A stretch of 64,000 nucleotides of DNA, taken from assembly GCA_014607495.2 (NCBI GenBank), contig CP053153.1, positions 10,602,001-10,666,000 on the forward strand, in the 5' to 3' direction. This document shows, in pieces, positions 36,417 to 48,874 of this stretch (the stretch's first letter is position 1; each line of letters starts with the position of its first letter). The notes under the pieces are model-generated. The model was given only the letters and a program-made list of their open reading frames with translations, ran no database searches and was not told the DNA's origin. Made by a program: the position numbers and the translations under genes. The stretch comes from Carposina sasakii. Its lineage: Eukaryota; Arthropoda; Insecta; Lepidoptera; Carposinidae.

Positions 36417-36719
36417 ACCATTATATATATACCATTATCATCAAATTTACACACATACACACATGTACCATTATCATCAAGCTCTATGCATTAATTTAGA
36501 TAAATTTGTTACATTGAATTATCAACACTATACTCGTAAGTGTTACTAACAATTACTTTAACTCATATTTATTTATACACTACAAAGCTTCAATTGCTTA
36601 TAGCATAATCTACCTTTGAAAATGAACAAAGATCGAACCCAACTGTCGCATTTCTTCACCCAACTGGCCCAGATGAAGCAGGAGCATACCAATTTCAGAA
36701 ACTGAGTGAACTTATCTAT

Positions 36720-36972
36720 ACAAGGTGTAACAAAAGGGGCATATTCAGCTTAATTCTATGATAATAACTTAGGTGGATAATAATTATCCACAAAATTTTA
36801 AACTTGAAGTTTATTCCGATAGTATGTTAAAAATTCCAAAATAAGTCGGGAATGCTCGTATAATCATAAAAATAAACGTGTGTTTTGGAGTCGCAAATAT
36901 TGTAAATAGGTTCCTAATAGACGGTTATTTTCATAGCTTTTACTTCAATATAACCCTTTTAGTACATTCCGT
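36720..36972. mobile_element. Diverged palindromic MITE, ACAGGGTGTAAC family
   Basis: Left end ACAAGGTGTAACAAAAGG and right end inverse of ACGGAATGTACTAAAAGGG. Inner words AAAATTCCAAAATAAGTCGG and TAAATAGGTTCC match the family. Older than the copies at 27845 and 47001 by its mismatches. Confidence 0.65.
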
Positions 36973-37829
36973 ATATTAAAATAGCCAATGAAAAATGTTT
37001 CTAGCCTTTCATAATAACTTTTTGGTATTTTTGTCCTCACATTGCACCCATAAATAGCTCAAAGGACATTTAGTAATTTTAAGTGAGTTATTTTTTATGC
37101 AGGTTCGTATGTAGGACGAATGATGCAAATTTCCCAATGCCTTGCCTCAGCATTATTGCCGACAATGTTTTTAGTAATTCCACATAATTCAACGAAAATA
37201 TTTACCTATCATGTAATCATCCTTTTGCAAAACAAATTCACACTTGGTATTGTAAATTTATAATTAGTTCATAGGGTAGGTAGGTAGTTAATTTTTATTA
37301 TTTGTTTTATTAATTTTTTTGCTCACTAACACGTAAAATATTATGAAAAAGTGGTCCGTTCATAGGGCCGGGTCTAGGTAAGAGTCTTAATTTCCTGGAT
37401 CCCCGGATCCCTTTAAACACAAACAAGTTGAAATATCAGTTTAGCCAACTTTTTTTTAGCAAGACGAACTAAAATCATACATAAATTTTTATTTTATTCG
37501 ATATTATAGATAAAGCTCTCCTTTTTTGGGAGTAATGCGTGCTCTTTAATCGAACCAATAGTTCAAATTGTGATAATAAGTGTTCTCTATGTTTAAGATG
37601 AGTAGAAGTCACCACGGTTACGGTCAACTACTAAAATCATAGTCATAGTGGTACCAATTCGTTACAACATAAGTACATAATGCTTATTTGTAAAAAATTA
37701 CATTAAAATTTCATGAATACCTAGTTGCGTCGTTGAATCTCCTATATCTAGATTAATTCAAAGCACGCTAGATGGATGTTTACATTGGTAGTAGCTTCTT
37801 TAGTTTTGTTAGTATATACTTTATTATTA

Positions 37830-38160
37830 TTTGATTAAATTCTCGGGACTACAGAGTCCCGGTCCTTTGAGAGGCGTGCATCGGGCCGTGGCCAAGATGT
37901 AGAGGCCCTTTTTAGAGAACTTTAATATGGTGTGGGATACACGTGGCGGATACCATCGCCGACCGCACAATATGATACACCCGGCGATGGTCCACGCCAT
38001 GTGCAAAACTATTCAAGCGATGGGAAACAAGGTCATGGGCTATGGGGCTGAATATTGGGTGGGGTTGGGTAACTCGGCTATTGAAGAAGACTAACGGACG
38101 CCTGCCATTACAACCAAGTCTCATAATTGTTTGGTGGCAGGAGGTAACTCGCCAACACAT
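37830..38160 (-). repeat. LINE or SINE 3' region with AATAATAATAAAG tail
   Basis: GC-richer block on an AT-rich background. On the minus strand it ends GAATTTAATC then AAATAATAATAAAG, a tail form usual for LINEs and SINEs. The open frame at 37912-38160 has no recognisable domain. Family not identified. Confidence 0.45.
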
Positions 38161-39947
38161 TTCATGGGCCCTCTGTATTATTATGCTTTATTGTACACAG
38201 TAAAGTTTTTACAAATAAAGTTTATGACAAAGAAAATGTACAAAGGCGTGCTTATCTCTAAAAGAGATTTCTTCCAGCAAACCAATCGTGAAAGAGAAAT
38301 AAACATAAGAGGTAGATATGTGTGCACACAAACAGACCAATAAACTAAATAATTAAATAAAATACATAAACCTAAAATAAACAAAAATACCTAAATAGAC
38401 TACATAAAGATAAATACCCAAATAAAACACATAAACATAGATAAGCATAGATAAATAGCATACATACTTAAGGATAAAAATAAGAGGGATAAAAATAACA
38501 TCAAATGTAAGTATATTGGTATACAATGGTAAGAAACCAATATTCAGACACTATTAATCAAGAAGATGGGAGAGATAAATAATGGACTCTCAATCTTTTC
38601 TTAAAAATATCAACTGATGGACAGTCTCTCACAGAGTGAGGCAGCGAATTCCATAGCTTTAACATAGACAATGAAAGAGTAGTTAAAAGCAACTGAATTG
38701 TGACGAGGAGTTTTTAGCAAGCTGTATTGGACCTCAAAGGACGGTCTCTTTATTATTCTAATTTAATTCCTTTTTCATTTTTATAAAGAATCTGTCACCC
38801 TAAAATAGAGTCATGACTAGTATTTTTAACGGTATTTGTAATCCAATTTCTAATTGTACTTTTATGTTATTTTAAAATCTACTCTTTTAAATACATAGGT
38901 ATAGACATAAGTTCAAACTTTTCTGATTTCCCATATAACAATTAGAAAATTACACCATAACAAAAACTTCAACTGTGCAGTTAAACCTTAATAAGCAAAG
39001 GATAAAAAATTTAAGCACCGGAGAGCTTTGAGTAAGTATTTTTTCTAAGATACATTTGACTTTACGTGTTGTTTTTCGTGAAAGGTGATGTTATGACAGC
39101 AGTCGAATAATTAAATTGTAATAACAGGCATAGCATTACAAAATTATGCTCTGGACAAGGTTCTTTAGCCACGATCAAGATTCAGAGATAAATATTAAAA
39201 ACATTAGAGCTCAGGAATGCATTTTAGTGATAAAGTGCCAAATCAAAAATATCACGTTGTTTATAATGTGTCGGGGTTAATAAATGTAATTTTAAACATT
39301 GATTTACCTATAGATATCGATATATTGAATAAGTTATCGCCCATAATATTTTATTGGGATACGCACTAAGATTATGGATGATCAGCTCTACTTCTCACGG
39401 CTATGCTGTGTGAATAAAATGTCACTGGCCCGTTTTTACATGGCAATGCCAAAGTATAACCAGTTTTTGAGGTGCATTTACAGTCGTAACTCTCAATCTC
39501 AGAAGTCGGTTTGTTGGTAAGCCTATGTACGTGCATATATGCATACACAATATATTCACTGTATGTACTACCCTTGTAGTGCTATGAGGTTTTTCCTCAC
39601 AGCGTGTGAAGAAAGCTATTACTCGTATAAAATATATTAAAATTTATAGATATTAGTATATAAATGAGACGATATTCTGTGACTGTGAGATCTTCTCTAT
39701 GATTTTGCAATCCTGGCTACTCCACTACGGCAACGAAGCTGTAGGTATGTAGGTAAATGATACGACGTTATCACTGATTAGCTAATTAATAATCTAGACT
39801 TAGACTATTCTGTCTGGGAATAATTTTGGCGAGTTGTTGCTAAATACATAATATTTACTTGCTACTAACAACTCTGCTGAAGCTGCTGAAAGTAAAGACA
39901 AAAAAAAAGTGTGACCTTTTATACGTTAAGACTTATGTATACCATCG

Positions 39948-40000
39948 AGGGTTCGTCCACCACCGGGCCCTACACCCTCCGCTGACCCTCGGATCTGCCA
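39948..40000. repeat. Short dispersed repeat, second copy
   Basis: Nearly the same 50 bp as 13603-13650 (CCACCACCGGGCCCTACACC, CTGACCCTCGGATCT). A partial inverted copy is at 42738-42775. Confidence 0.6.
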
Positions 40001-40744
40001 ACTCACGGTCACGAACACAAGACACTACAGTCGTAACGATTAAATATTTAACTTATGTATACGTTAATAGGTAGGTCAGTTCAGCAAGATTCCTTTACTC
40101 GTATACCTTCTCATACCTAGTAATTTGTAACATCGTATCCATATTCCATACCTGTAATAAAAATACAACTAGACACCGATATATCCAATTAGTTTTTCTA
40201 ATAGCACAGCCGTATATGTAAGCTGTTGCGTGTAAGCTCATCGGTGGTATATGGTATCGTATTGATCTACAGAGGAACGTGCGATCAGCCCAACGTTACG
40301 CCACGCCTGTTGCAAGCTATTCGCTATTAAGAAACAAAATGTAAATGGGCTCTGGAGATCTTTATTGGAAAGGAAACATAAATTATTGTCAATTTTCATA
40401 TTATTAAGTTGTAAAAAAAGCTATAGTGTAGGTAGGTGTATATTTACCTTGATCTATAAATTGACTATATATATTTAGAATATCTGCGGGCAGAAGGCAC
40501 TAAGGCATCATCCGGCCCTCAATTTCGACATAGAGCAGTCTCATACATGTTGGTTAGTCAAAGCATTTATGTTAAGAAATCCTAATATTTCCAAGTAATT
40601 GTTTTTAATTAATTCTAAGAACTCCTCATTAGTTGTCATGTAAAACCTCAGTGTGGTTCTAACTGCACCTTGCTGCACCTAACAATCTCTAGGTATATGA
40701 TCGCTGTCCTCTAAAACACCGACACACATCCAATGATCAATTAA

Positions 40745-40820
40745 CCAAAATACACACCAGCCCTTTGGTCATGAGATAATTCGACCCATGTCTTTTCGGA
40801 TAAGGCCCTTGAAAATTATC
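40745..40820 (-). mobile_element. Decayed retroelement fragment (family of 2870-3285)
   Basis: Aligns by eye with 3040-3095: CCAGCCCTTTGGTCATGAGA versus CCAGCCCTTCGGTCGTGAGA, and TGTCTTTTCGGATAAGGCC versus AGTCTTTTCGAAATGCC. An in-frame stop is present. Confidence 0.55.
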
Positions 40821-42584
40821 ATAATAATTGAGAAAGAAACGTTTTTATGTGTAAGGCATTCTTCTAAATAAATAATAAATTTAAGTTATTATTATGAAAA
40901 TGTACCTTTCTTAAAATATACCATTTTAATTTTAATACATTCCCAATTCAAACATACTTTTTGGAACTGTAAGCTGTGTCATACTCACTGTGTTACATGT
41001 AGGTAATAAATAGGGCCAGTTGACGACCGATTACTTGAAGAGGGCGACTGGTAGTGACTGGATGACTACGTCCAGCAATGCATGTAGAGTAGATAGCAGT
41101 AGTAGTAGTATGATAATCATGTGACGAATAAAAAAAACGGTAAAATAGTGGATGGGCTGTCGGTGTGCTTGAGGCAAACTAGTCTGCAACTTGACCGGCT
41201 TGCGAGGCATTGACACGAGATCATCGTTTGTTTTACGATCGACTACGGTCAAACAACGTTGCATGTTGTTTGCATATTCACAATTTTATCTATATATGTA
41301 TAGGGTCTTGCTTGTACATAGTGGACGACTACCTAGTTTTGAAGTTGTGATTTTATTTATCTTTGGGGAACATGTAAAAAAACAAAAAGATTTTTCAACT
41401 GGCTGTGGCCGATTTGACTTATACTTACCAATAAAATAGTATTTTCCAAAAATAAAATATGAGGAATTTTATACAGAAAATGTGAGGAATTTAAGTTTTT
41501 TCTTATCCCGTTAATCATTAAATTAGTGGAACATTGTGATACAAGGTATACCCGGTAATTTTTTGTAATTTTGTATTGTTTTATTTATTAGAAAAGAAGA
41601 CGTACATAATTACTTCTCCTTATCTAAATACCTATATAATGTGTGCAGAACATGATTATCAAGTACTCACTATTAATATTTATGTAAACGATTTGCGCTA
41701 TGACGACCATGAAAAGATGGAAATAAAAGATAAACCTTTCGGTATGTGTGTCCGAAACTGCACTTGCTCCATAACCGTTTAAAGTTGTATAGCAACCCTT
41801 GACACAGTATAGTAGGTGGCATCTTTTACATCTCAACTCCTTTTACGGCAACATCAGGGTTGTTGATATTCTGTACCGAGTCATTATTTATGAAGAATAA
41901 GACGTTATTTTTATGTAGGCTATATGTTATAAGCATATTGAAATAAGATAGTTCGTTTTTTAGTGCATAGATATCGAATTTTTATTATAGTATCTATCTA
42001 TTTTAATAATTTGTAAGTTTATGTAATTATAATAGGTTTCTTTAAAAAACTTGTGAAGTTTGCCATTAGGTAGGTAGGCATGTTTTTTTTAGCATTCATT
42101 AATTGTAAAATTATAAACTAAATAGGTAGGTAATATTTGCTAAAAATCTTACCATTTTCAGTACAAATACTTAGATCGATAATTTAAAAATATAGATCTA
42201 GGTCACAATCATAATCTTCTTGCTCTTCTACTATTTAACTTGGAATCGGCCATTAAAATATTATATTTTTATAATTTTCCATTTTTGTCGTCAACCCTAC
42301 AGTGCGATTATGCAGATGTCACTATAAAATATTATGCAACAACGGACCTTGTGCTATATTCTATTGTGTTCTCGCTCGCACACTGCTAACATGTTTTTCG
42401 TGATGGACATTAAGCGAGGACTAACTGACCGTAAGGAATTTTCATAAAGTTGTTATATACCTACTATGGTACATACATATCTCACTCGGTGAGCATCGCC
42501 AGCGTAAGGTCTGCTTGGGGCTGAATAATCACAGTTAATTTTTCTACTTACTTTTCATAAACTCGTCTGCGCCTAATTTATCTC

Positions 42585-42672
42585 CGACTTCGATTTCGAG
42601 TTTCAAATTTTGAGGAAAGGTGCTCTATTTGGTATTTTCATAGCTTTTCGCTTAACCCCTTTTAACCCCTGT
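42585..42672. mobile_element. Right-end fragment of the ACAGGGTGTAAC MITE family
   Basis: GATTTCGAGTTTCAAATTTT and CATAGCTTTTCGCTTAACC match the right half of 27845-28106. Confidence 0.55.
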
Positions 42673-43059
42673 AGTCAAAGTTAGGTTCTTGGATATAGAT
42701 ATAAACTGTACTTGCCTATAATCGCAATGATGAGTCGTAAGATTCGAGGGTCAGTGGAGGTGGGTGGACGAACACATTAAAAACATGAACTTCCAAAAGA
42801 ATACAACTCAATATACTAGACGATAGTGTTATGAGAAATATGATGTATATTAATAAGGGCCCAATAAACCCCCTTTCTAAACCGCACAGTACCTAGCACG
42901 GCGTCGTCACTGAACCAAAATGAGTGTTAGTAATTTGATGGATATCACATAATTTCAACAACAATAGAAATACAAAATGAGATCATAGAAATCGAAAACG
43001 TCTCAAGATTCACTTTTCAATGGCATCGTAAAAACTGTGATAGTAGGTTACACGGTTTT

Positions 43060-43310
43060 GGCAGTTCACTCTCACTATCACCTGCACTTTTAGTGACGTT
43101 GACAGCGAGTTCGTGAAAGTTCTACGTAATTTTCGTCATATTGCGGTAGGTCAAGTTCACTTGCACTCTCTTCGGGGTGACCTAGAAAGCAAAATTGAAT
43201 CGAAAGTGCTACGTCATTTGCGTTATGATATTATGGTGGAGCCGGTCAAGTTCACTTGCATTTTCGGTGAAAGTAGCACTAACGAAAATTAGTGCGGTTT
43301 TTTAAAACTA
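43060..43310. repeat. Weak tandem repeat of about 90 bp
   Basis: GGTCAAGTTCACTTGCA recurs with similar flanks (CTACGTAATTTTCGTCATAT / CTACGTCATTTGCGTTATGA), at a period of about 90 bp. Two units plus a decayed third. Origin unknown. Confidence 0.5.
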
Positions 43311-43479
43311 CAATAGATACGTCATCGTGGCGTTATGATGCGTTATTGTCAAGATGAGATAAAGAGTTATTGTTAGTCTATTAAACTAAAACGACTTATA
43401 ACGGATTGGCGCGAAATATGACAAAGTTAGATTACGTAACAACAACTATTAACAATGATTAACTATGAATAACCAGAAT

Positions 43480-43854
43480 GTTTTTTGGTCGTCAACGTTC
43501 CCGAAAACTACGGAATCTCCTCATCATCACGATCATTATTCTCTATGGAAGCATACCTGGGAAGTGTCTGGTTCCCAAGATATTAGGATCCAAAGTTGAG
43601 TAAATAGACTGCGTTTTTCTGCATATATGCACATGGAAGCGCGTAGCAAGATTTTTCCACGAGAAATAATTAATATTTGTCTATGAAAAAACTATCATAA
43701 ACACTGGACACTATAAATTTCAGCGGATCAAGTTTTTATTTTTTTTTTTCAAAAAAATCGTTTCCCAGAATTTTTTTGGCATAAACTTACTTTATTTGAT
43801 GTATAGAGTACGTACCTTTCGTTAAGGGTGGCAACGAAAAAATATCCTGTATAT
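43480..43854 (+). mobile_element. MITE, GGTCGTCAACGTTCCCG family, copy 1
   Basis: About 375 bp, very like 54193-54572 and the inverse of 63374-63724. It starts TTTTTGGTCGTCAACGTTCC and ends ...ATCCTGTATAT. The left ATACAGGGTG end is eroded here. Non-coding. Confidence 0.75.
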
Positions 43855-44244
43855 AAAATGGCATAAATTAAAAGTTTCACACAAGTGTATTGCTCGTAGT
43901 AACTAATTAAGTTTTACTAATTTTATATATTCAATTAACGCATAACTTCATATGATACAAGTAATGTTGCCTCATAGGTATATTTCTGCCATACCTGATT
44001 GTTGGATAGAAATTTAGGCCAATTAGACAGACTTCGAAATCGGCTTTATAAATAAGCCTTATTAAATTCATAAAAACATAAATAAAAGGATATTCTAGCC
44101 TGACTGGGTAATAATAATGTCAACGCTCCACTTATACAGAATGAATGAAAAGTGCACATAATATAAGTACAAGTTCTGATATCTAGATATTTTTATGTAC
44201 TTATGTATTTTTATATGGGCGTTTATAGCTGTATTCACACTAGA

Positions 44245-44400
44245 GATGTACTTCACTACGTATGTACTGAATGCATTTGATATTCACCAATCAAATAGTT
44301 TGACATCATAAACCACTGAGTATTAGGTTTTACACACATCTGTAGCAACGCATCGTAGCGCATCTTTGGTGGAAATGCATCCTAAAACACACAATTTTTA
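44245..44400. mobile_element. MITE fragment (fast-evolving AGGATGCATTTCCACC end)
   Basis: The right end, inverted, reads AGGATGCATTTCCACCAAAG and GATGCG, similar to the terminal repeat of 51541-51804. A related sequence with ACACCAATCAAATGCAATGA-type middle is at 45698-45845. Confidence 0.45.
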
Positions 44401-44559
44401 GTAATTCATTTGACAGGTAAACCATCACGATTGCTAATCAGAAGACCACCTACCGAAAACTAGATTGGTGGTGGTTAGCAAAGTGCAGAACTAAGTGAAA
44501 CCACATTCTTAGTTTGGGCAGTGTAGCGATATTATGAAAAAATATATAAAAGACCTGCA

Positions 44560-44670
44560 TCTTACGTGCAAGCTGTAAGTTTCCACTAAGAAATTTAGAG
44601 GCGTTCTTTAGGCAACGAACTAGCAACTTATTACTGATATTTTAAATCTGACCCCGTTATGTTAAACGCA
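44560..44670. repeat. SINE-like dispersed repeat fragment
   Basis: Shares GGCGTTCTTTAGGCAACGAA and TCTGACCCCGTTATGTTAAA with 34178-34350 and 57160-57290. Confidence 0.5.
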
Positions 44671-45057
44671 CCGCAGTCGCAGTGATATTATTATTCAGAG
44701 AGGTTTCCATTGCAGAATTTTCAGCGGTGCAACGCAAGTCGCTATCCTTACATGTTGTGGAGCACTAAAACTCTACAATTTACTGATGTAAACTAAGAAC
44801 TAAAACCTCAGTAAATAAGCTTTAAGTAGTATATTAGTAGGTAACTAAAATTCCTACCGAGATAGAGTAATCTAATCTATACCAATAAATTAAATGCTTT
44901 GATAACCTTATTTCTAGTAGATTATAATTGAGTTACTCTAGATGTAATTCTTGCCAGTGAAGTTAATTAGTATGTTATGATTAACCTAATTAAAGCGAAT
45001 TATATTTTGCTAGTATTTAGCTGTACCTACAGCTGCTCAATAAGTGCGTATATATAA

Positions 45058-45664
45058 ATAGTGTGAGTAACAGCCAGGCAAATGCTGAAATGCTGAAAAA
45101 GTTGGTACTATTATGTTGAGCCATACGACCGTTATTGCAATATAGTATAGTTCAGTTCATAATCAGTTATTTGAACTTATTTTAACGAAACTATTTTTAT
45201 GAAAATAATTTTATGTTTAAAATATTATTTTTAGGCAGTATGGCTTAATTAAACGAACTACTATTTTGGTCCTGTAAAAATTTTAAAGTCGGGAAATAAC
45301 GGACTTTTCCTGTGAATTTTTTTATGTTTTTGCTTCAGAATTATGTCAATTCTCGAAAAGTCTCGAGTTGGAACGAAGCGGAAATGGAACCGTTATAGAC
45401 GCTCAGAACAAAGCAGTAATTATATTAGACACATTTCAGCACGAGACAGATATTCTGTGATACTCGCGCGCGACCGATGCTCCCTAAAATATACCTTATT
45501 ACTCAAGCGGTAAGTATATATTGCTTCGCACCACGTTTCATTAACGGCTCGTTAGTGGTTGCGTTTGGGCTCAAAAATGTTCAAGAATTGCCCCCCCTGA
45601 AGTCATTATTTTCCTGGCTATTTTTTTTTGTCTTATTCTCCTGGCTGTCACTTATACCCTCTAT
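45058..45664. mobile_element. MITE (GACAGCCAGGCAAA family) split by another MITE
   Basis: Left end GTAACAGCCAGGCAAATGC, right end inverse CTGGCTGTCACTTATACCC; the uninterrupted relative is 60747-61010. The middle (about 45347-45598) is a different MITE, so this copy was present first and was hit later. Confidence 0.75.
45347..45598 (+). mobile_element. MITE, CAATTCTCGAAAAGTCTCGAG family, nested
   Basis: Starts CAATTCTCGAAAAGTCTCGA and ends TTCAAGAATTGCCCCCC. Same element as 53115-53388 (inverted) with CACATTTCAGCACGAGACAG and AACGGCTCGTTAGTGGTTGC inside. The left end has lost the terminal G run. It carries stop-rich frames only. Confidence 0.75.
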
Positions 45665-45697
45665 GTATTGAAATTCAAATTTACCAATAATATTAGG

Positions 45698-45845
45698 CTA
45701 CCTTTCTACTTAACTACGCTATGTTGCTGTGGATGCTTTTGATATACACCAATCAAATGCAATGATATCATGGACTAATGGATATAATGGGTGGATAATG
45801 TACGTATTCGTGGCAACGTAGTACATTTCTGGTAGAAAGGCAGAC
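45698..45845. mobile_element. Short MITE with CTACCTTTCTAC ends
   Basis: Left GGCTACCTTTCTACTTAAC, right inverse CTGGTAGAAAGGCAG. The middle contains TATACACCAATCAAATGCAA, shared with 44280-44300. Confidence 0.5.
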
Positions 45846-45879
45846 TCATTGTCAATTAGTACAGTAGATGAAGTACAAT

Positions 45880-46075
45880 CTATAGGTAATATAAAAATGA
45901 ATCGCTAAATGTGTTGCTAAGCGCAGATCTCGAGAACGGCTAAACCGATTTCATTTTTAGTGTATTCCTTGAAGTACGAGGATGATTCTTACGGAGAGAA
46001 AAAAAATTGCCTTTTCCACTTTTCTATAGCGGCGGCCCACGACTTCGTACACGTGAAAGGGTATTATACCAATGC
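45880..46075 (+). mobile_element. Helitron-like non-autonomous fragment
   Basis: Contains GAATCGCTAAATGTGTTGCT, GAACGGCTAAACCGATTTCA and a CGGCGGCCCACGACTTCG end, words shared in type with Lep1-like Helitrons (compare GAAACGGCTGAACCGATTTC at 61945). Exact ends not certain. Confidence 0.5.
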
Positions 46076-46096
46076 AAAGCCGGGGCTGATCCCTTA

Positions 46097-46672
46097 GGCC
46101 CAATTTACACCGCCGCGGAATGGAACGGAAGCGACTTTTTGCTACGTAATCGTATATAGCATAATGAACTTTATATCAATATTGCGAAAGAGGCATGCCT
46201 CCTTTATGGCGCGGGTCAGAGAGACAGACAATGGACTGCTGAGGGCTGTATATGAGAGCTGCAAATTCTCCATTTGCGGTCTTTAGTACGTCCAGCTACA
46301 TAATCTTATTTTATACATTGTTTTAATTTATTTAAATTTTAATAGTTAATTGGTTTTTAAATTGTTAATTTTAATTGTTAATTGGTTTTTTAATTGTTTT
46401 GATTGTCTATCTAAATTTATAATATGGGTGTATACCTGAAATAAATGAATTATTATTATTATTATTATAACTTTATAACACACAAATTAAATACGAGCCA
46501 AAAAATTGGACGCGCTTTCCGCGGAATCCTCGCGCATTCTTGAGAATTCTCCGGCGATTTGACGTATCGGAATTTGGAAATTGAAGCTGATGATAAAAAG
46601 TTCATTATGCTATATACGATTTCGTTGCAAAAAGTCGCTTCCGTTCCATTCCGCGGCGGTGTAAATTGAGCC
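46097..46672. mobile_element. PIF/Harbinger-like MITE with TTA target duplication
   Basis: A 576-bp element; ends GGCCCAATTTACACCGCCGC and, inverted, GGCTCAATTTACACCGCC, pairing for more than 60 bp (through GGAACGGAAGCGACTTTTTG). TTA flanks both ends. Three-base TTA duplication plus a GGCC start fits PIF/Harbinger. The middle (46200-46470) is unrelated to the TIRs and ends in (ATT)n, so a LINE or SINE seems to be inserted or captured inside. Confidence 0.75.
46200..46470 (+). mobile_element. LINE/SINE-like tail inside the 46097 MITE
   Basis: Plus strand starts CGGGTCAGAGAGACAGACAA and ends AAATGAATTATTATTATTAT. An (ATT)n end is typical of some LINE and SINE tails. No domain left. Confidence 0.45.
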
Positions 46673-47000
46673 TTATGATAAATAATATTAATTATTTTAG
46701 GTCATGCTCACACATAGTCCACATAAGTAGGTAGGTATGTAGTGTAAGTTTATCATGTATGGTCACATGTTTTTAATAAAACAAATACTATTTTTCCTTT
46801 ATTTTATTTTACATATTTACAAGCATTATTTCACTCCTTAGTTTCGTAAAAAAATCTATAAAACTTAACACCAACAAAAACACACCTTCGTTGCAAAATA
46901 ATACAATACAAAACCTTAATTATAATATGTGAAGTCATGGTGTGTAGGAGTAGTTTCACAGCTATTGGCTAGCAGTTCAAAAGAACATTAAATTAAATAT

Positions 47001-47235
47001 ACAGGGTGTAATAAAAGGGGTATTTTAAGCCAAAAGCTATGAAAATAGCTCACTACAGAGAACCTATTCCCAAAATTATCTCGAAATAAAATGTTTATTT
47101 TTGCGGTTGTATGGAGAATCGTCAAACAACTCAGAAAATCATCATGTGTTCTCGAGTCTTAAATTGGGATAGGTTCTTTATAATAGGCTGTATTTATAGC
47201 TTTTCGCTTAACATACCCCCTTTGTTACACCCTGT
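47001..47235. mobile_element. Palindromic MITE, ACAGGGTGTAAC family
   Basis: A 235-bp copy, ends ACAGGGTGTAATAAAAGGGG and its inverse, flanked by TAT on the left. The halves pair around CAAAAGCTATGAAAATAGC / GCTTTTCGCTTAACATACC. Younger-looking than 36720-36972. Confidence 0.8.
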
Positions 47236-48635
47236 AAACATTATAGTTGTTACAATTAAGTCAAAATGCGTTAAAGTAAAATAAGACATAATTGGGTAGT
47301 ATCCAAAAATAGTAAATTTCTATTTAATGCATTAGTTGGTACTTATTTCTATGGAAAACACAAAAATAATTACTAAAACAGAAAAAAATGTACTAACAAA
47401 ATAAAAAATCGAAGAAACACAAAGTAGAAAAAAGAAGTAGAAAAGTTTAAAAAAAAATATTTTAAAACGAATAAGCTCATTAAAAGTTGTAATTTTTAGT
47501 TTTAGCTTAGAATAGTAGTTCCCAGTAGTATCTAGGTAATATATTTACAAAAAGCAATAAATTGTGTTTTGTTTTTAAAAGTAAGTGGTATACCTACATA
47601 TAATTTAGCTCCATATACGTACCTTAATATAGAGAAAACAAAAATTTAATATTATTTATTTATACCACTGGCTTTCAAACATTTACATCAATAAATTTGT
47701 ACAAATCGCATAGCCTAGAAAACAGTAATTTACTAAGATACAAATCGATTTCAATATGTATGAGTAGCACTGACGAATGATCATCGTTTAAATATAATTT
47801 ATTTAGTACCTACTCTATGTATAAAATAAACATGAATTATTTACTAATTTAATATAGGTACGAGTGAGATGCAAGTATCACTCAACCTGTTCGACGCTTC
47901 TTAGGTATTAAGTCGCAGTATTTTATTACCTAGTTCGAATTTGAAATCACCATTTTCGTAACTTATGACGGTCTTAAATAATACATAGTAGGAGAGCTGG
48001 ATTTAATTTTAATAATATTATAGACTAATACAAATTCAATGGTTAACATCATTAAGACCGGCTTGTTTGAGATAGATGCAAGTTACGTGCAATACAAATA
48101 ATATAAATAATTAGATGGTAAAAGTTATACTTTTAGATTCTTAATTCAGTAAAATTACAATAAATCAAAGTTAGGTAAATACTCGTAAGTATCGACACTA
48201 CATTATGTGGAAAAGAAACGGTTGTTAGTTAAATAAGATACCTAGAGTGCTTTCCAAAAATCTTCAAAGATAGGTGCAAGCCGGCCTATCAATATACTTA
48301 AGTATTAAATTATTGAACTTTTATGAAATATACAAATAGAAATGTTTAAGCTGCCAATACCTCCATATTATAGTTATATGCATAGTATGTCGTTTTTCGA
48401 ATGGGGTTATAGATAAGTATCGTTAATAAAAAGTAAATTCGTTTTTAAGCTCTCAAGTACGAAATCGGATATAAATATAACATCTGGCACGTTTACCTTA
48501 CTCTACGCTATTCTAATGACATCACAGTATAGTTATTTAACGTCACCTTTACAATCGACACTTTAACTCATTTAAGACACGATATCGGTACCTACATTTT
48601 TGTACTGTGAAGTAGTTTTTATATTGTTTAACTAA

Positions 48636-48874
48636 GAGCTCCCCACACTAGCGTCTTCTGAGCATCTTCTGAACGTCGGCGTCGGGCGGCGCTGAGTGGA
48701 AGCCGAACGCTGTAATTACCCTACGTGAGCGTCGCGTCGACGCAACGCCAGCGCCGCGTTTTCTGCCATATAATAAATCGACGCGACGTTTGCGTTGCGT
48801 AATTGCAGCGTTCTGTGTGGACGCCGCGCTGACGCTCGCTCGACGCCGACGCTCAGAAGACGCTGGGGGTCTCC
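48636..48874. mobile_element. GC-rich MITE with CGTCTTCTGAGC terminal repeats
   Basis: Left GCTCCCCACACTAGCGTCTT, right inverse GAGACCCCCAGCGTCTTCTG. About 57% GC in an AT-rich setting. The CGTCGGCGTCG arm and many GCG/CGC palindromes make a strong hairpin. The 68-codon frame on the minus strand is a by-product. Confidence 0.7.

Noticed and set aside
37912..38160. An 82-aa minus-strand gene
   Set aside because: Lies in a repeat with an AATAAT tail; no domain or signal peptide.
41031..41264. A minus-strand frame with a hydrophobic segment
   Set aside because: The Leu/Ile run is encoded by a short AGT-type simple repeat at 41095-41115; nothing else supports it.
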